From assembly GCA_014654705.1 (NCBI GenBank), contig JACVZY010000071.1, positions 1-64,000 on the forward strand: a stretch of DNA of 64,000 nucleotides. The letters are read 5' to 3'. The notes beneath the pieces were generated by a model. The model did not search any database. It saw nothing but the letters and a program-made list of their open reading frames with translations, and was not told the DNA's origin. The stretch comes from Ignavibacteria bacterium. GTDB taxonomy: Bacteria; Bacteroidota; Ignavibacteria; Kapaibacteriales; UBA4661. Positions 26,462 through 34,193 of this stretch are shown piece by piece (the stretch's first letter is position 1; every line of letters begins with the position of its first letter). A program made the translations under genes and the position numbers.

Positions 26462-26663
26462 GACAAATTGTTGTAGAAAAGTAATGCGAATAATGAACGC
26501 TTAAAATTACACACTTCGCCGCTTCTAACCAATTTTTACGCGGACATTTTATCAAGCCGAAACTCTGTTTATTCAGCAATAATCCTGTATCTTGCGCGTT
26601 GTACAGTGAACAGCACAAAGTAAACAACGCAAGCACTCACCTCACTCATCTCAATACCTTGTT

Positions 26664-28049
26664 ATGCCAGCAACGACATCTCTTCAAAATGGAGCACTGA
26701 ACCACGCTTCCCCCGCAATTTCTTCGCTCGAAGAAGTTCGTGAGCGCTTGCGTGAGGATTTCAGCGCCGTGCGTATTGCCACGATAGAACTCTGCCAGCC
26801 GCTTGCGATTGAAGATTACGTCATTCAGACCGCACCCTTTATGAGTCCACCGCGCTGGCATTTGGGGCATACATCGTGGTTTTTTGAAATGCTTCTGAAG
26901 CGCTTCGTACCAGAATACAAAATTTACTCCGATGCGTTTTTGTATTATTTCAATTCGTACTATGAAGGCTTCGGAGCGCGTATCAATCGCCAGAAGCGTG
27001 GTGCGGTCTCGCGTCCGACGGTTCAGGAAACGTTACTTTACCGCACACGCATTGACGGGCATTGCAAGATTTTGCTGGAACGCTTGCCGTATTTGGCAGA
27101 CGCACACGAGGCAGCACGGCTTTTTCGTTTGGGGCTTGAGCACGAAATGCAGCATCAGGAATTGTTAGTCTATGACATCAAACATCTTCTTGCCGATGAG
27201 TACAAACCGCTTCTGATGCAGGAAATGCCGAAAGCGCAGCTGGTGATAGAAGGCGAGGTTGAGTTTGCGGGTGGAGTTATTGAATTAGGTGCAAATGCCG
27301 ATGAACACGCGTTTGTGTGGGACAACGAAGCACCACGCCACAAAGTTTATGTGAACAATTTTGCTCTCGAAAAGCGCATGATTACCAATAGCGAGTTTCT
27401 TGAATTTATGCGGGATGGCGGCTACACAAATTACAAATGGTGGCTTTCGGCAGCATGGGACTGGGTGAAAGCGGAAAGCGTCGAAGCGCCCATGTATTGG
27501 GAAAAAGCAGGCACGGAAAGCGGCGCAGGATGGCACATCCGCGATTATCGGGGCTTGCGAAACGCAGACAATAATGAACCCGTGCAGCACATCAGCTATT
27601 ACGAAGCCTCAGCATTTGCAAAATGGCGTGGCAAACGTCTGCCCACCGAAGCAGAGTGGGAATATGCCTGCACAATCAACTCTGGAAACAGTATAAAACA
27701 AGCCTTTCCGTGGGGAAATAGCAGTTTGGCAGCACAGCATGGTAATTTTCTGGAAAATAATCTTTGGAGTGCTTCCGAAGCGGGCGCATTCCCCGCAGGC
27801 GCTACCGCAAGCGGTCTTTGGCAAATGACGGGCGACCTTTGGGAATGGACAAGCAGCGATTACGCGCCCTATCCGGGCTTCACGCCGCAATTCGACGAGT
27901 ACAACGACAAATGGTTTGTCAATCAAAAAGTGCTTCGTGGCGGCTCATTCGCTACGCCGCGAGCAAGTATGCGCTCCACGTACCGAAACTTTTTCCACCC
28001 CAACGAGCGCTGGATGGCTTCAGGCTTTCGATGCGCGAGAACATTGTGA
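26664..28049 (+). CDS. egtB: Ergothioneine biosynthesis protein EgtB (sulfoxide synthase family)
   Basis: A non-haem iron enzyme of 461 aa that would join hercynine to a thiol donor with oxygen. The N-terminal DinB-like helical part (about 25-180) carries the iron ligands in PPRWHLGHTSWFFE and HEMQHQE. FNSYYEGFGAR and KRGAVSRPT are characteristic of the EgtB family. The C-terminal part (about 195-460) is an FGE-sulfatase/SUMF1-like domain with RLPTEAEWEYA, FPWGN, GDLWEWTSSDY and the closing GFRCARTL. No egtD methyltransferase lies next to it, which is unusual; OvoA-like activity is an alternative, but the OvoA methyltransferase domain is missing. Confidence 0.88.
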   Translation: MPATTSLQNGALNHASPAISSLEEVRERLREDFSAVRIATIELCQPLAIEDYVIQTAPFMSPPRWHLGHTSWFFEMLLKRFVPEYKIYSDAFLYYFNSYYEGFGARINRQKRGAVSRPTVQETLLYRTRIDGHCKILLERLPYLADAHEAARLFRLGLEHEMQHQELLVYDIKHLLADEYKPLLMQEMPKAQLVIEGEVEFAGGVIELGANADEHAFVWDNEAPRHKVYVNNFALEKRMITNSEFLEFMRDGGYTNYKWWLSAAWDWVKAESVEAPMYWEKAGTESGAGWHIRDYRGLRNADNNEPVQHISYYEASAFAKWRGKRLPTEAEWEYACTINSGNSIKQAFPWGNSSLAAQHGNFLENNLWSASEAGAFPAGATASGLWQMTGDLWEWTSSDYAPYPGFTPQFDEYNDKWFVNQKVLRGGSFATPRASMRSTYRNFFHPNERWMASGFRCARTL

Positions 28050-28120
28050 TGGACAGTGCTGAGTTTTGAAGTTGAGTTTTGAGCTTGAAAAGCACACAAC
28101 GACGGTAAAACTGCTGTCCA

Positions 28121-28193
28121 AAAACATTGTGATACCAAAACATTGTGATACCAAAACATTGTGATACCAAAACATTGTGATACCGTTGTGATA
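28121..28193. repeat. 16-bp tandem repeat, four exact units plus a partial
   Basis: AAAACATTGTGATACC is repeated exactly at 28121, 28137, 28153 and 28169, followed by a partial GTTGTGATA. An 11-base piece of the unit (AACATTGTGAT) also occurs at 28040-28050, spanning the egtB stop codon. The 505-bp gap 28050-28554 holds this repeat, a promoter at 28377, and nothing else I can recognise. Confidence 0.95.
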
Positions 28194-28376
28194 GCTCTCA
28201 TTGGATTCAGTTGGAAACATAAGTGCGAATAGCTCAAACGCACGGAATGACAAACTCTTTGTGGCGAAGAGTTTCAACACGCTATCCTCAATTGCCTTGA
28301 ACGTGAGAAAACATCGTGCTTCTTGACCGAATTGTTGAATCCGGCGAAAAAATTGTTCCTAATATGAATTTCTTCA

Positions 28377-28406
28377 TTTGAGCATAGCAAAAAATTATTA
28401 AGTTTG
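28377..28406 (+). promoter_or_regulatory. Bacteroidota-type promoter for the nucleotidyltransferase fusion
   Basis: TTTG, 18 bases, then TAAGTTTG. Both elements match the consensus. It would give a leader of about 140 bases to the ATG at 28555. Confidence 0.65.
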
Positions 28407-28554
28407 TTTGCCTGTATCTCTCATCTCTTGCACCGTATTTCAATTATACAAGCCACGCTTTTATGCGCTTTCGAGAGACGGCGCGTGTGTTCGTCAGGAA
28501 ACAATTCTCAATTCATCGGTCATTCTTTCTCACCTTCTAAATCCGCATTGTACT

Positions 28555-31059
28555 ATGATGAAAAAAGCTGTAATTATGGCAGGTGGCTTCGGTACACGCC
28601 TACGCCCCATAACCATGAACCTCCCCAAGCCGATGGTTCCCATGATGAATGTACCGATGATGGAACATATCGTCAATCTGCTCAAAAAAAACAATATCAC
28701 TGACATCGTATCACTGCTTTACTTTCAGCCGGAGAAAATTACATCGTATTTCGGCACCGGTTCAAATTTCGGTATCACCATGAAGTATATGCAGGCAATG
28801 GCGGATTACGGCACGGCTGGCGCTGTGCGGTATGCGCAAGAACACCTGACCGAGCGCTTCATCATCATCTCCGGTGATGTGCTAACGGATTTTGATTTGG
28901 GTGCAGCCATCCAATTCCACGAAGAGAAAAAAGCGAAAGCAACGATTGTGCTGACACAAGCCTCCAACCCACTTGCATTCGGGATTGTAATGACTGACAA
29001 AGACGGAAAAATCAACCGCTTCTTGGAGAAGCCGTCGTGGGGCGAGGTGTTTTCTGATACCATCAATACCGGCATTTACATTTTGGAGCCGGAAGTTCTT
29101 GATCTTATTCCATACCAAAAAGACTTCGATTTTAGCAAAGACCTCTTTCCGCTCATGCTCCAGCAAGGGCTTCCGCTCTATGGCTACACGGCATCAGGAT
29201 ACTGGCAGGATGTGGGTAACCTTGACCAATATCAGCAAGCGCAGGCAGATGCCATCGGCGGCAAGGTGCAGGTTGAAATCAAAGGCGTGAAGCAAGAGGG
29301 CAGCTATGTGGCTGCTTCGGCACAAGTCCATGAAACCGCAAAACTCATCGGGACAGTGATTATTGGCGAAAATGTGGTAGTAGGTCCGCGCACCGAAATA
29401 ACCAATTCTTCGCTGGGTGATAATTGCCACGTCGGATATGGTGCAAAAATTGACAACTCGGTAATATGGGAGCGCACAAAAATTGGTGATTATGCCTCGC
29501 TGACAAACGATGTTGTGACGAATGACGTAACTATTGGCGATTACGTCAAGGTAGCAGAGAACGTCTTCATTTCGGATGGCTGTACGATTGGTGATTATGC
29601 AAAACTCGTTTCCAATATCAAACTCTGGCCCGGTAAAGAAGTCGAATCCCGCGCAATACTGACGCGGAGTCTTGTCCAAGAAGAAAAATGGATGCGCGAT
29701 CTCTTCACCGATGCTCGCGTGACGGGTGCATCGAATATTGAGATGAACCCAGAGTTTGGAGCAAAATTCGGTGCGGCGCTTGGGAACTCGCTCGGCGCAG
29801 ACAAAACGGTTATCGGTAGCCGCGATGCCAATGAGGTCTGCCGGATGATCAAACGCGCTATGGCTGCGGGATTGATGTCGGTGGGGACGAATGTGGTAGA
29901 TTTGCAGACGACACCGCTTCCACTTACGCGGCAAGCATTGCTGGACGGCAAGGCTGTGGCTGGCTTTCACGTCCGGCAGTCGCCTTATTACCCGCGTCAA
30001 ATTGATATTATTTTGCTCAATTCCGACGGGCGTGATATGCAGACAAGCGCTCTCAAGAAAATTGAGCGTCTCTTTTTTGGAGAAGACATTAAGCGTGTAG
30101 CGCCCGAAGACATTGGTAGCCTGATTTTCCCAGAGCGCACCGCAGAGGCATACACCAACGCCTACACAAGCGCACTTGATGTGAAGCGCATTGCGGAGCG
30201 TCAGTTCAGCATCGTCGTGGACTATGCGTACGGTATGACTTCTGCAATCTTTCCGCGACTGTTGGGTGAATTGCAATGTCAGGTGGTCGGTTTGAACGGC
30301 TACATAGACACGCGGCGCTCCATTCGTGGCGACGAGCAGTCTAAAGCCGCACGAGAGCAAATGGGACAAGTGATGAGTTCGCTCAAGTACGAAATCGGTT
30401 TTATTATTGACCCCGGCGTAGAAAAAATTTCTGTCGTGGACGGAAGCGGGCGTTGGTACGATAATCGCTTGTTGCCAATTGTCGCAAAGTTGTTTATGGA
30501 AACCAACAAAGACCGAGCACCGTATAAGATAGCACTTTCGGTTGTGGCATCAAGTGAAATCGAAGAAGCATCAAAGGCGTACAACAACGTAACAATCGTC
30601 CGTATTCCCAACTCGCACTCAGCAATGATGGAGGCAACACGAGATAAAGATATTTTGTTCTTGGGCGATATGCGCGGAAGACTTATTTTTAGCGAATTTT
30701 TCTTTGCCAGCGATTCAATGTTTGCCATCGGCAAAATACTTGATATGTTGGCAAAAACGGGCAAAACTATCGGCGAAGTAGATAAAGAACTGCCCAGACG
30801 CTACCAGTTCAATCATCAAGCACCCTGCCCATGGGAGAAAAAAGGCTTGATTATGCGCCGCGCTATGGAATACAGCGAAGGTAAAAAGCGTGAACTGATA
30901 GACGGTGTGAAAATTATTGATGGCGACGTATCGGTGCTGTTTCTGCCGGACAAAGAGCGTGGTATTTTCCATGTTACCGCCGAAGCCGCCGAAAAAGACA
31001 AAGCAAAATCTGCTGCCGAAGAACACATCAAACTCGTAGAGCAGTGGCGCGACGAGTAA
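28555..31059 (+). CDS. Sugar-1-phosphate nucleotidyltransferase fused to hexapeptide repeats and a degenerate phosphomutase
   Basis: About 834 aa starting at MMKKAVIMAGG; the track ORF begins at a TTG 49 codons earlier. Domain 1 (1-235) is a nucleotidyltransferase with the GGFGTRLRPIT loop and LEKPSWGE. Domain 2 (about 250-375) is a left-handed beta-helix of hexapeptides (IGENVVVGPRTEI, IGDYVKVAENVFI). Domain 3 (about 385-815) has the alpha-phosphohexomutase fold. Its catalytic TASHNP loop is replaced by HVRQSPYYP, and the metal loop DGDxDR by GDMRGR, so the mutase is probably inactive. The protein likely makes GDP-mannose or a related activated sugar, with domain 3 perhaps regulatory. Confidence 0.85.
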   Translation: MMKKAVIMAGGFGTRLRPITMNLPKPMVPMMNVPMMEHIVNLLKKNNITDIVSLLYFQPEKITSYFGTGSNFGITMKYMQAMADYGTAGAVRYAQEHLTERFIIISGDVLTDFDLGAAIQFHEEKKAKATIVLTQASNPLAFGIVMTDKDGKINRFLEKPSWGEVFSDTINTGIYILEPEVLDLIPYQKDFDFSKDLFPLMLQQGLPLYGYTASGYWQDVGNLDQYQQAQADAIGGKVQVEIKGVKQEGSYVAASAQVHETAKLIGTVIIGENVVVGPRTEITNSSLGDNCHVGYGAKIDNSVIWERTKIGDYASLTNDVVTNDVTIGDYVKVAENVFISDGCTIGDYAKLVSNIKLWPGKEVESRAILTRSLVQEEKWMRDLFTDARVTGASNIEMNPEFGAKFGAALGNSLGADKTVIGSRDANEVCRMIKRAMAAGLMSVGTNVVDLQTTPLPLTRQALLDGKAVAGFHVRQSPYYPRQIDIILLNSDGRDMQTSALKKIERLFFGEDIKRVAPEDIGSLIFPERTAEAYTNAYTSALDVKRIAERQFSIVVDYAYGMTSAIFPRLLGELQCQVVGLNGYIDTRRSIRGDEQSKAAREQMGQVMSSLKYEIGFIIDPGVEKISVVDGSGRWYDNRLLPIVAKLFMETNKDRAPYKIALSVVASSEIEEASKAYNNVTIVRIPNSHSAMMEATRDKDILFLGDMRGRLIFSEFFFASDSMFAIGKILDMLAKTGKTIGEVDKELPRRYQFNHQAPCPWEKKGLIMRRAMEYSEGKKRELIDGVKIIDGDVSVLFLPDKERGIFHVTAEAAEKDKAKSAAEEHIKLVEQWRDE

Positions 31060-31195
31060 AATTTTATGCTCTACGTGATCACGAAAGTCTTGATCAGAAT
31101 AAACAATAGTATGGCTTCACACCATACTATTGTTCATTCTCAAAATCTGTATCACTGTAATTTGTCCTTTATCATTCGTAATTCCGACGACCCAA

Positions 31196-31666
31196 ATGCG
31201 TATCACCGACGTTTTGAATGCCTCCTCGGTGGCTGTCCACCAAACCCATCCGACCAAGAACGATGCTCTGCATTTTATGGTTGATATGATTAGTCAGCGC
31301 GGCGGCGTTGCCGATGTGGCAAAAGTAGAATCTCTGATTTTGGAACGTGAGAATATCATGTCCACCGGTGTCGGCAAAGGCTTTGCATTTCCCCATGCCA
31401 AGACCGATGCGGTCGCGCAACCCATCGGCGCACTCATCACGCTGGATGAGCCGGTCGAATACCAGGCGCTTGATAATAAGCCAGTCAATATTATTTTTAT
31501 GCTTTTGGGGCAGGAAAGTGCCGTTGGTACTCATTTGCGCTTGCTTTCGCGGGTTTCGCGATTGATGAGCAGCGATGAATTTCGCGAAAGGCTCCTCGGA
31601 GCAAGTTCAGCAGCAGAAGCACTGGAAATTATTGGCGAGGAAGAATCACAAAAGCTGGATTTGTAA
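31196..31666 (+). CDS. PTS EIIA-type regulatory protein (IIA-Ntr/fructose-like)
   Basis: A 156-aa protein starting at MRITDVLNAS, 22 codons inside the track ORF. It has the EIIA type 2 fold with phosphorylatable His67 in GFAFPHAKTD and the conserved STGVGKG just before it. No EIIB or EIIC transporter is present, so it is likely a regulatory PTS component (PtsN-like) rather than a sugar importer. It begins a run of same-strand genes with glutaminyl cyclase, lgt and a YkvA-like protein. Confidence 0.88.
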   Translation: MRITDVLNASSVAVHQTHPTKNDALHFMVDMISQRGGVADVAKVESLILERENIMSTGVGKGFAFPHAKTDAVAQPIGALITLDEPVEYQALDNKPVNIIFMLLGQESAVGTHLRLLSRVSRLMSSDEFRERLLGASSAAEALEIIGEEESQKLDL

Positions 31667-31725
31667 CCGTACCATTTTTCACACTTTGCACGTTCACACT
31701 TCGTACTTGCACCTTTCGTACCTCT

Positions 31726-32625
31726 ATGGACTTCCTGCGCACACACGCCGCTAAAATTGCCATTGCTATTGTTACCTTGTTCGTTGTTTTGCTCCTCGGT
31801 GAGCAACTCATCGTTAACCGTTCCAGCCGCATGAGTACTGATGTTCCTGCTAATACTCCAGCACAACAAGCTGATGATGCTTCCGTAACGACCAATACTC
31901 CACCACCTGCGACGGCGCCGCTTCCCACCTACGGCATCGAAGTTATTCGCACCATTCCTCACGATACTCAGGCATTTACACAAGGCTTGACGTTCTTTAA
32001 TGGTGATTTATACGAAAGCACGGGGCAGTACGGCACGTCTTCATTCCGCAAGCTCGATCCGCAAACAGGTAAAGTCCTCAAAAAAGTTGGTGTTGATGCT
32101 GCTTATTTTGCAGAAGGAATGGTCGTTGTGGGGGGGAAAGCATATCAGCTTACGTGGCAGTCCGGCATTGGTTTTGTCTATGATATCAAAACGTTTCAGC
32201 AACTCCGCACCTTCAGCTATTTTGGCGAAGGTTGGGGGCTTACCTACGACGGTAAAAGTATGATTATGAGCGACGGCACCAGCAGCATACGCTTTCTTGA
32301 CCCCGATTCGCTTTTAATTCGCAAAATGCTTACCGTGACTGCCAATGGCGTTCCAGTGAAAAATCTCAATGAACTGGAAGTCGTTAATGGTGAGCTTTGG
32401 GCAAATATTTGGCAAACAGATTCTATTGCTCGCATTAATCCCCAAACAGGGAATGTCCTTGGATGGATAGATTGCTCCGGCTTACTGACACCGCAAGAGC
32501 GCTCACAGGCTGATGTTCTGAACGGTATTGCCTACGATTCTAAGCGTGACGTGCTCCTGCTCACAGGAAAAAATTGGTCAAAAATGTTCGAAGTGCGCGT
32601 GAAGAATAAGGAAAAGATGCAGTAA
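31726..32625 (+). CDS. Glutaminyl-peptide cyclotransferase (plant-type glutamine cyclase)
   Basis: A 299-aa enzyme anchored by an N-terminal membrane segment (about 11-28, IAIAIVTLFVVLLLG). A low-complexity linker of about 40 residues is followed by a five-bladed beta-propeller typical of the family: FTQGLTFFNGDLYESTGQYG, FGEGWGLTYDG, LNELEVVNGELWANIW and VLNGIAYD. It converts N-terminal Gln of exported proteins to pyroglutamate. The context supports this: all eight signal peptides I could read in the window leave Gln at +1. It stands just before lgt, another periplasm-facing protein-maturation enzyme. Confidence 0.92.
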   Translation: MDFLRTHAAKIAIAIVTLFVVLLLGEQLIVNRSSRMSTDVPANTPAQQADDASVTTNTPPPATAPLPTYGIEVIRTIPHDTQAFTQGLTFFNGDLYESTGQYGTSSFRKLDPQTGKVLKKVGVDAAYFAEGMVVVGGKAYQLTWQSGIGFVYDIKTFQQLRTFSYFGEGWGLTYDGKSMIMSDGTSSIRFLDPDSLLIRKMLTVTANGVPVKNLNELEVVNGELWANIWQTDSIARINPQTGNVLGWIDCSGLLTPQERSQADVLNGIAYDSKRDVLLLTGKNWSKMFEVRVKNKEKMQ

Positions 32626-32708
32626 AGATGTAGTTTTGTGCTGCTATTGTTGTTGATTCGGATTCCAGCTTGAATTCAAGCAAATTTTTTCACGACACTT
32701 GACTCATA

Positions 32709-33614
32709 ATGATTATACCTACTCTTTCATTGCTTTCCATTGCTGCTATTACGTGGGATGTAAAGCCTGAAATGTTTACTTTTGGTTCGGTAACGATTCG
32801 CTGGTACGGACTGCTCTTTTCTTCCGGCTTTTTCTTGGGCTATCTTCTCATGTCGCGGATGTTTGTGCGAGAATACCGCCCCGTTACCGATATGGAGCCG
32901 CTTACGTTCTATATGATTGGCGGTACTATTCTTGGGATGCGCTTAGGGCATTGCCTCTTCTATCAGCCCGATTACTACCTTGCGAATCCCCTCGAAATTC
33001 TCCAAATATGGAAGGGCGGCTATGCCAGTCATGGTGCGGTCGTTGGGATTTCCATAGCACTCTGGCTCTATGCGCGAAAGCGTCCTGCACAGCCTTTCCT
33101 GTGGATTATTGACCGAATTGCGATTGTCGTCGCACTCGCGGCATTTCTTATTCGCGTCGGAAACTTTTTCAACCACGAAATGATTGGTCATCCGACCGAC
33201 CTTCCGTGGGCGGTTATTTTCACCCAGCGCGACCTTCTTCCGCGCCACCCATCGCAATTATACGAAGCTGTGTGCTATATTCTCACTTTCGCACTGATGC
33301 GCTTCATGTACAACCGTTACGATGCCAAAACACCGAATGGTCTGCTCTTGGGCGTATTTTTTATCTGCATTTTCGGCGCTCGGTTTGCAATTGAATTTAC
33401 AAAAGAGAATCAAGTGGCTTTTGAAAATGGTTTGCCGTTCAACATGGGACAAATACTGAGTGTGCCACTCGTTGCCTTAGGCGTGTTTTTGATGTGGCGC
33501 TCGCTTGCTCATCCCGTCATCACCTCCGACAAGCCCACAAGAGCCGCAAACACTAAACCAAACGGAAAAATATCGCATCCAAGCGAAAAATCGCAATCCA
33601 CTAAACGCCGCTAA
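32709..33614 (+). CDS. lgt: Prolipoprotein diacylglyceryl transferase
   Basis: An integral-membrane enzyme of 301 aa that transfers diacylglycerol to the lipobox cysteine of lipoprotein precursors. Family landmarks are IRWYGLLF, GGYASHGAVVG, LIRVGNFFNHEMIG and RHPSQLYEA. Seven hydrophobic stretches are visible. The C-terminal tail of about 40 residues is polar and basic. It lies 83 bases after the glutaminyl cyclase gene and only 5 bases before the YkvA-like gene. One likely client in the window is the lipoprotein cyclophilin at 40034. Confidence 0.95.
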   Translation: MIIPTLSLLSIAAITWDVKPEMFTFGSVTIRWYGLLFSSGFFLGYLLMSRMFVREYRPVTDMEPLTFYMIGGTILGMRLGHCLFYQPDYYLANPLEILQIWKGGYASHGAVVGISIALWLYARKRPAQPFLWIIDRIAIVVALAAFLIRVGNFFNHEMIGHPTDLPWAVIFTQRDLLPRHPSQLYEAVCYILTFALMRFMYNRYDAKTPNGLLLGVFFICIFGARFAIEFTKENQVAFENGLPFNMGQILSVPLVALGVFLMWRSLAHPVITSDKPTRAANTKPNGKISHPSEKSQSTKRR

Positions 33615-33619
33615 TACCA

Positions 33620-34060
33620 ATGGACACCATGAAAGAAACGCCTATTTCCGCCGAGCAGCAACAACGCCTAGAGCAAGAGCTTTTTGAACGGGCAAAGAAT
33701 GTTTCGCGCGAAGACGAAAAAGTTGTGGTAGAAGAACTCCCCGAGAAGGTTGCAAAGGTCTTAGACTCCGTTAATCAGCGCCTTCCTATTGTGAAAAATC
33801 TGCTCGGCAAGGTAAAAACGCTCTATGCTATGCTCCGCGATAAAGAATTTGCAATGGCATGGTCGAGCAAGACGATGGTGATTGCAGGGCTGCTGTATTT
33901 CATCTCGCCGATTGATCTTCTGCCGGACTATATTCCCATTCTGGGCTATATTGATGATGCTTTTGTGATGAGCGTTGTGATGAATGCAATGGCTTCCGAA
34001 ATTGAGCGCTACAAGGCGTATATGGAGCAGAAAAGCTTCGGGAAAATTGCTTCAGAATGA
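33620..34060 (+). CDS. YkvA/DUF1232 family small membrane protein
   Basis: 146 aa. A charged N-terminal half (about 1-75) precedes a DUF1232 segment with the characteristic LLYFISPIDLLPDYIPILGYIDD (about 90-115) and a further amphipathic helix. The family's function is unknown. It is tightly linked to lgt (5 bases) and followed by a terminator, so it is the last gene of that operon. Confidence 0.85.
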   Translation: MDTMKETPISAEQQQRLEQELFERAKNVSREDEKVVVEELPEKVAKVLDSVNQRLPIVKNLLGKVKTLYAMLRDKEFAMAWSSKTMVIAGLLYFISPIDLLPDYIPILGYIDDAFVMSVVMNAMASEIERYKAYMEQKSFGKIASE

Positions 34061-34078
34061 GATTTGAACGATAAAATC

Positions 34079-34127
34079 AAACCCGCTTCCCGTCGTAAAG
34101 CAGACAGGAAGCGGGTTTGTCGTTTTT
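34079..34127 (+). terminator. Rho-independent terminator after the lgt/YkvA operon
   Basis: AAACCCGCTTCC (34079-34090) pairs perfectly with GGAAGCGGGTTT (34107-34118), followed by GTCGTTTTTTG. Confidence 0.9.
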
Positions 34128-34193
34128 TGAACTCTGGCATACTTCTTGCTTATTTGAGTAAAAAACTGCATACCACTTTTGCCGTACTGCCCC

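Noticed and set aside
6391-28083. Shared GTTGAGTTTTGAG words at about 6391 and 28071 as a repeat family
   Set aside because: A 13-base match between two places is expected by chance in 64 kb; no longer similarity surrounds it.
28121-28193. Tandem 16-bp units as a CRISPR array
   Set aside because: The units are directly adjacent without unique spacers, and no cas genes are present.
29194-30369. 391-aa antisense ORF opposite the nucleotidyltransferase fusion
   Set aside because: The plus strand has a clear multi-domain protein; the antisense product shows no domain and a shadow-like composition.
31675-31725. Imperfect repeats CACACTTTGCACG/CACACTTCGTAC before the glutaminyl cyclase gene
   Set aside because: Too short and irregular to call; no matching copies elsewhere.
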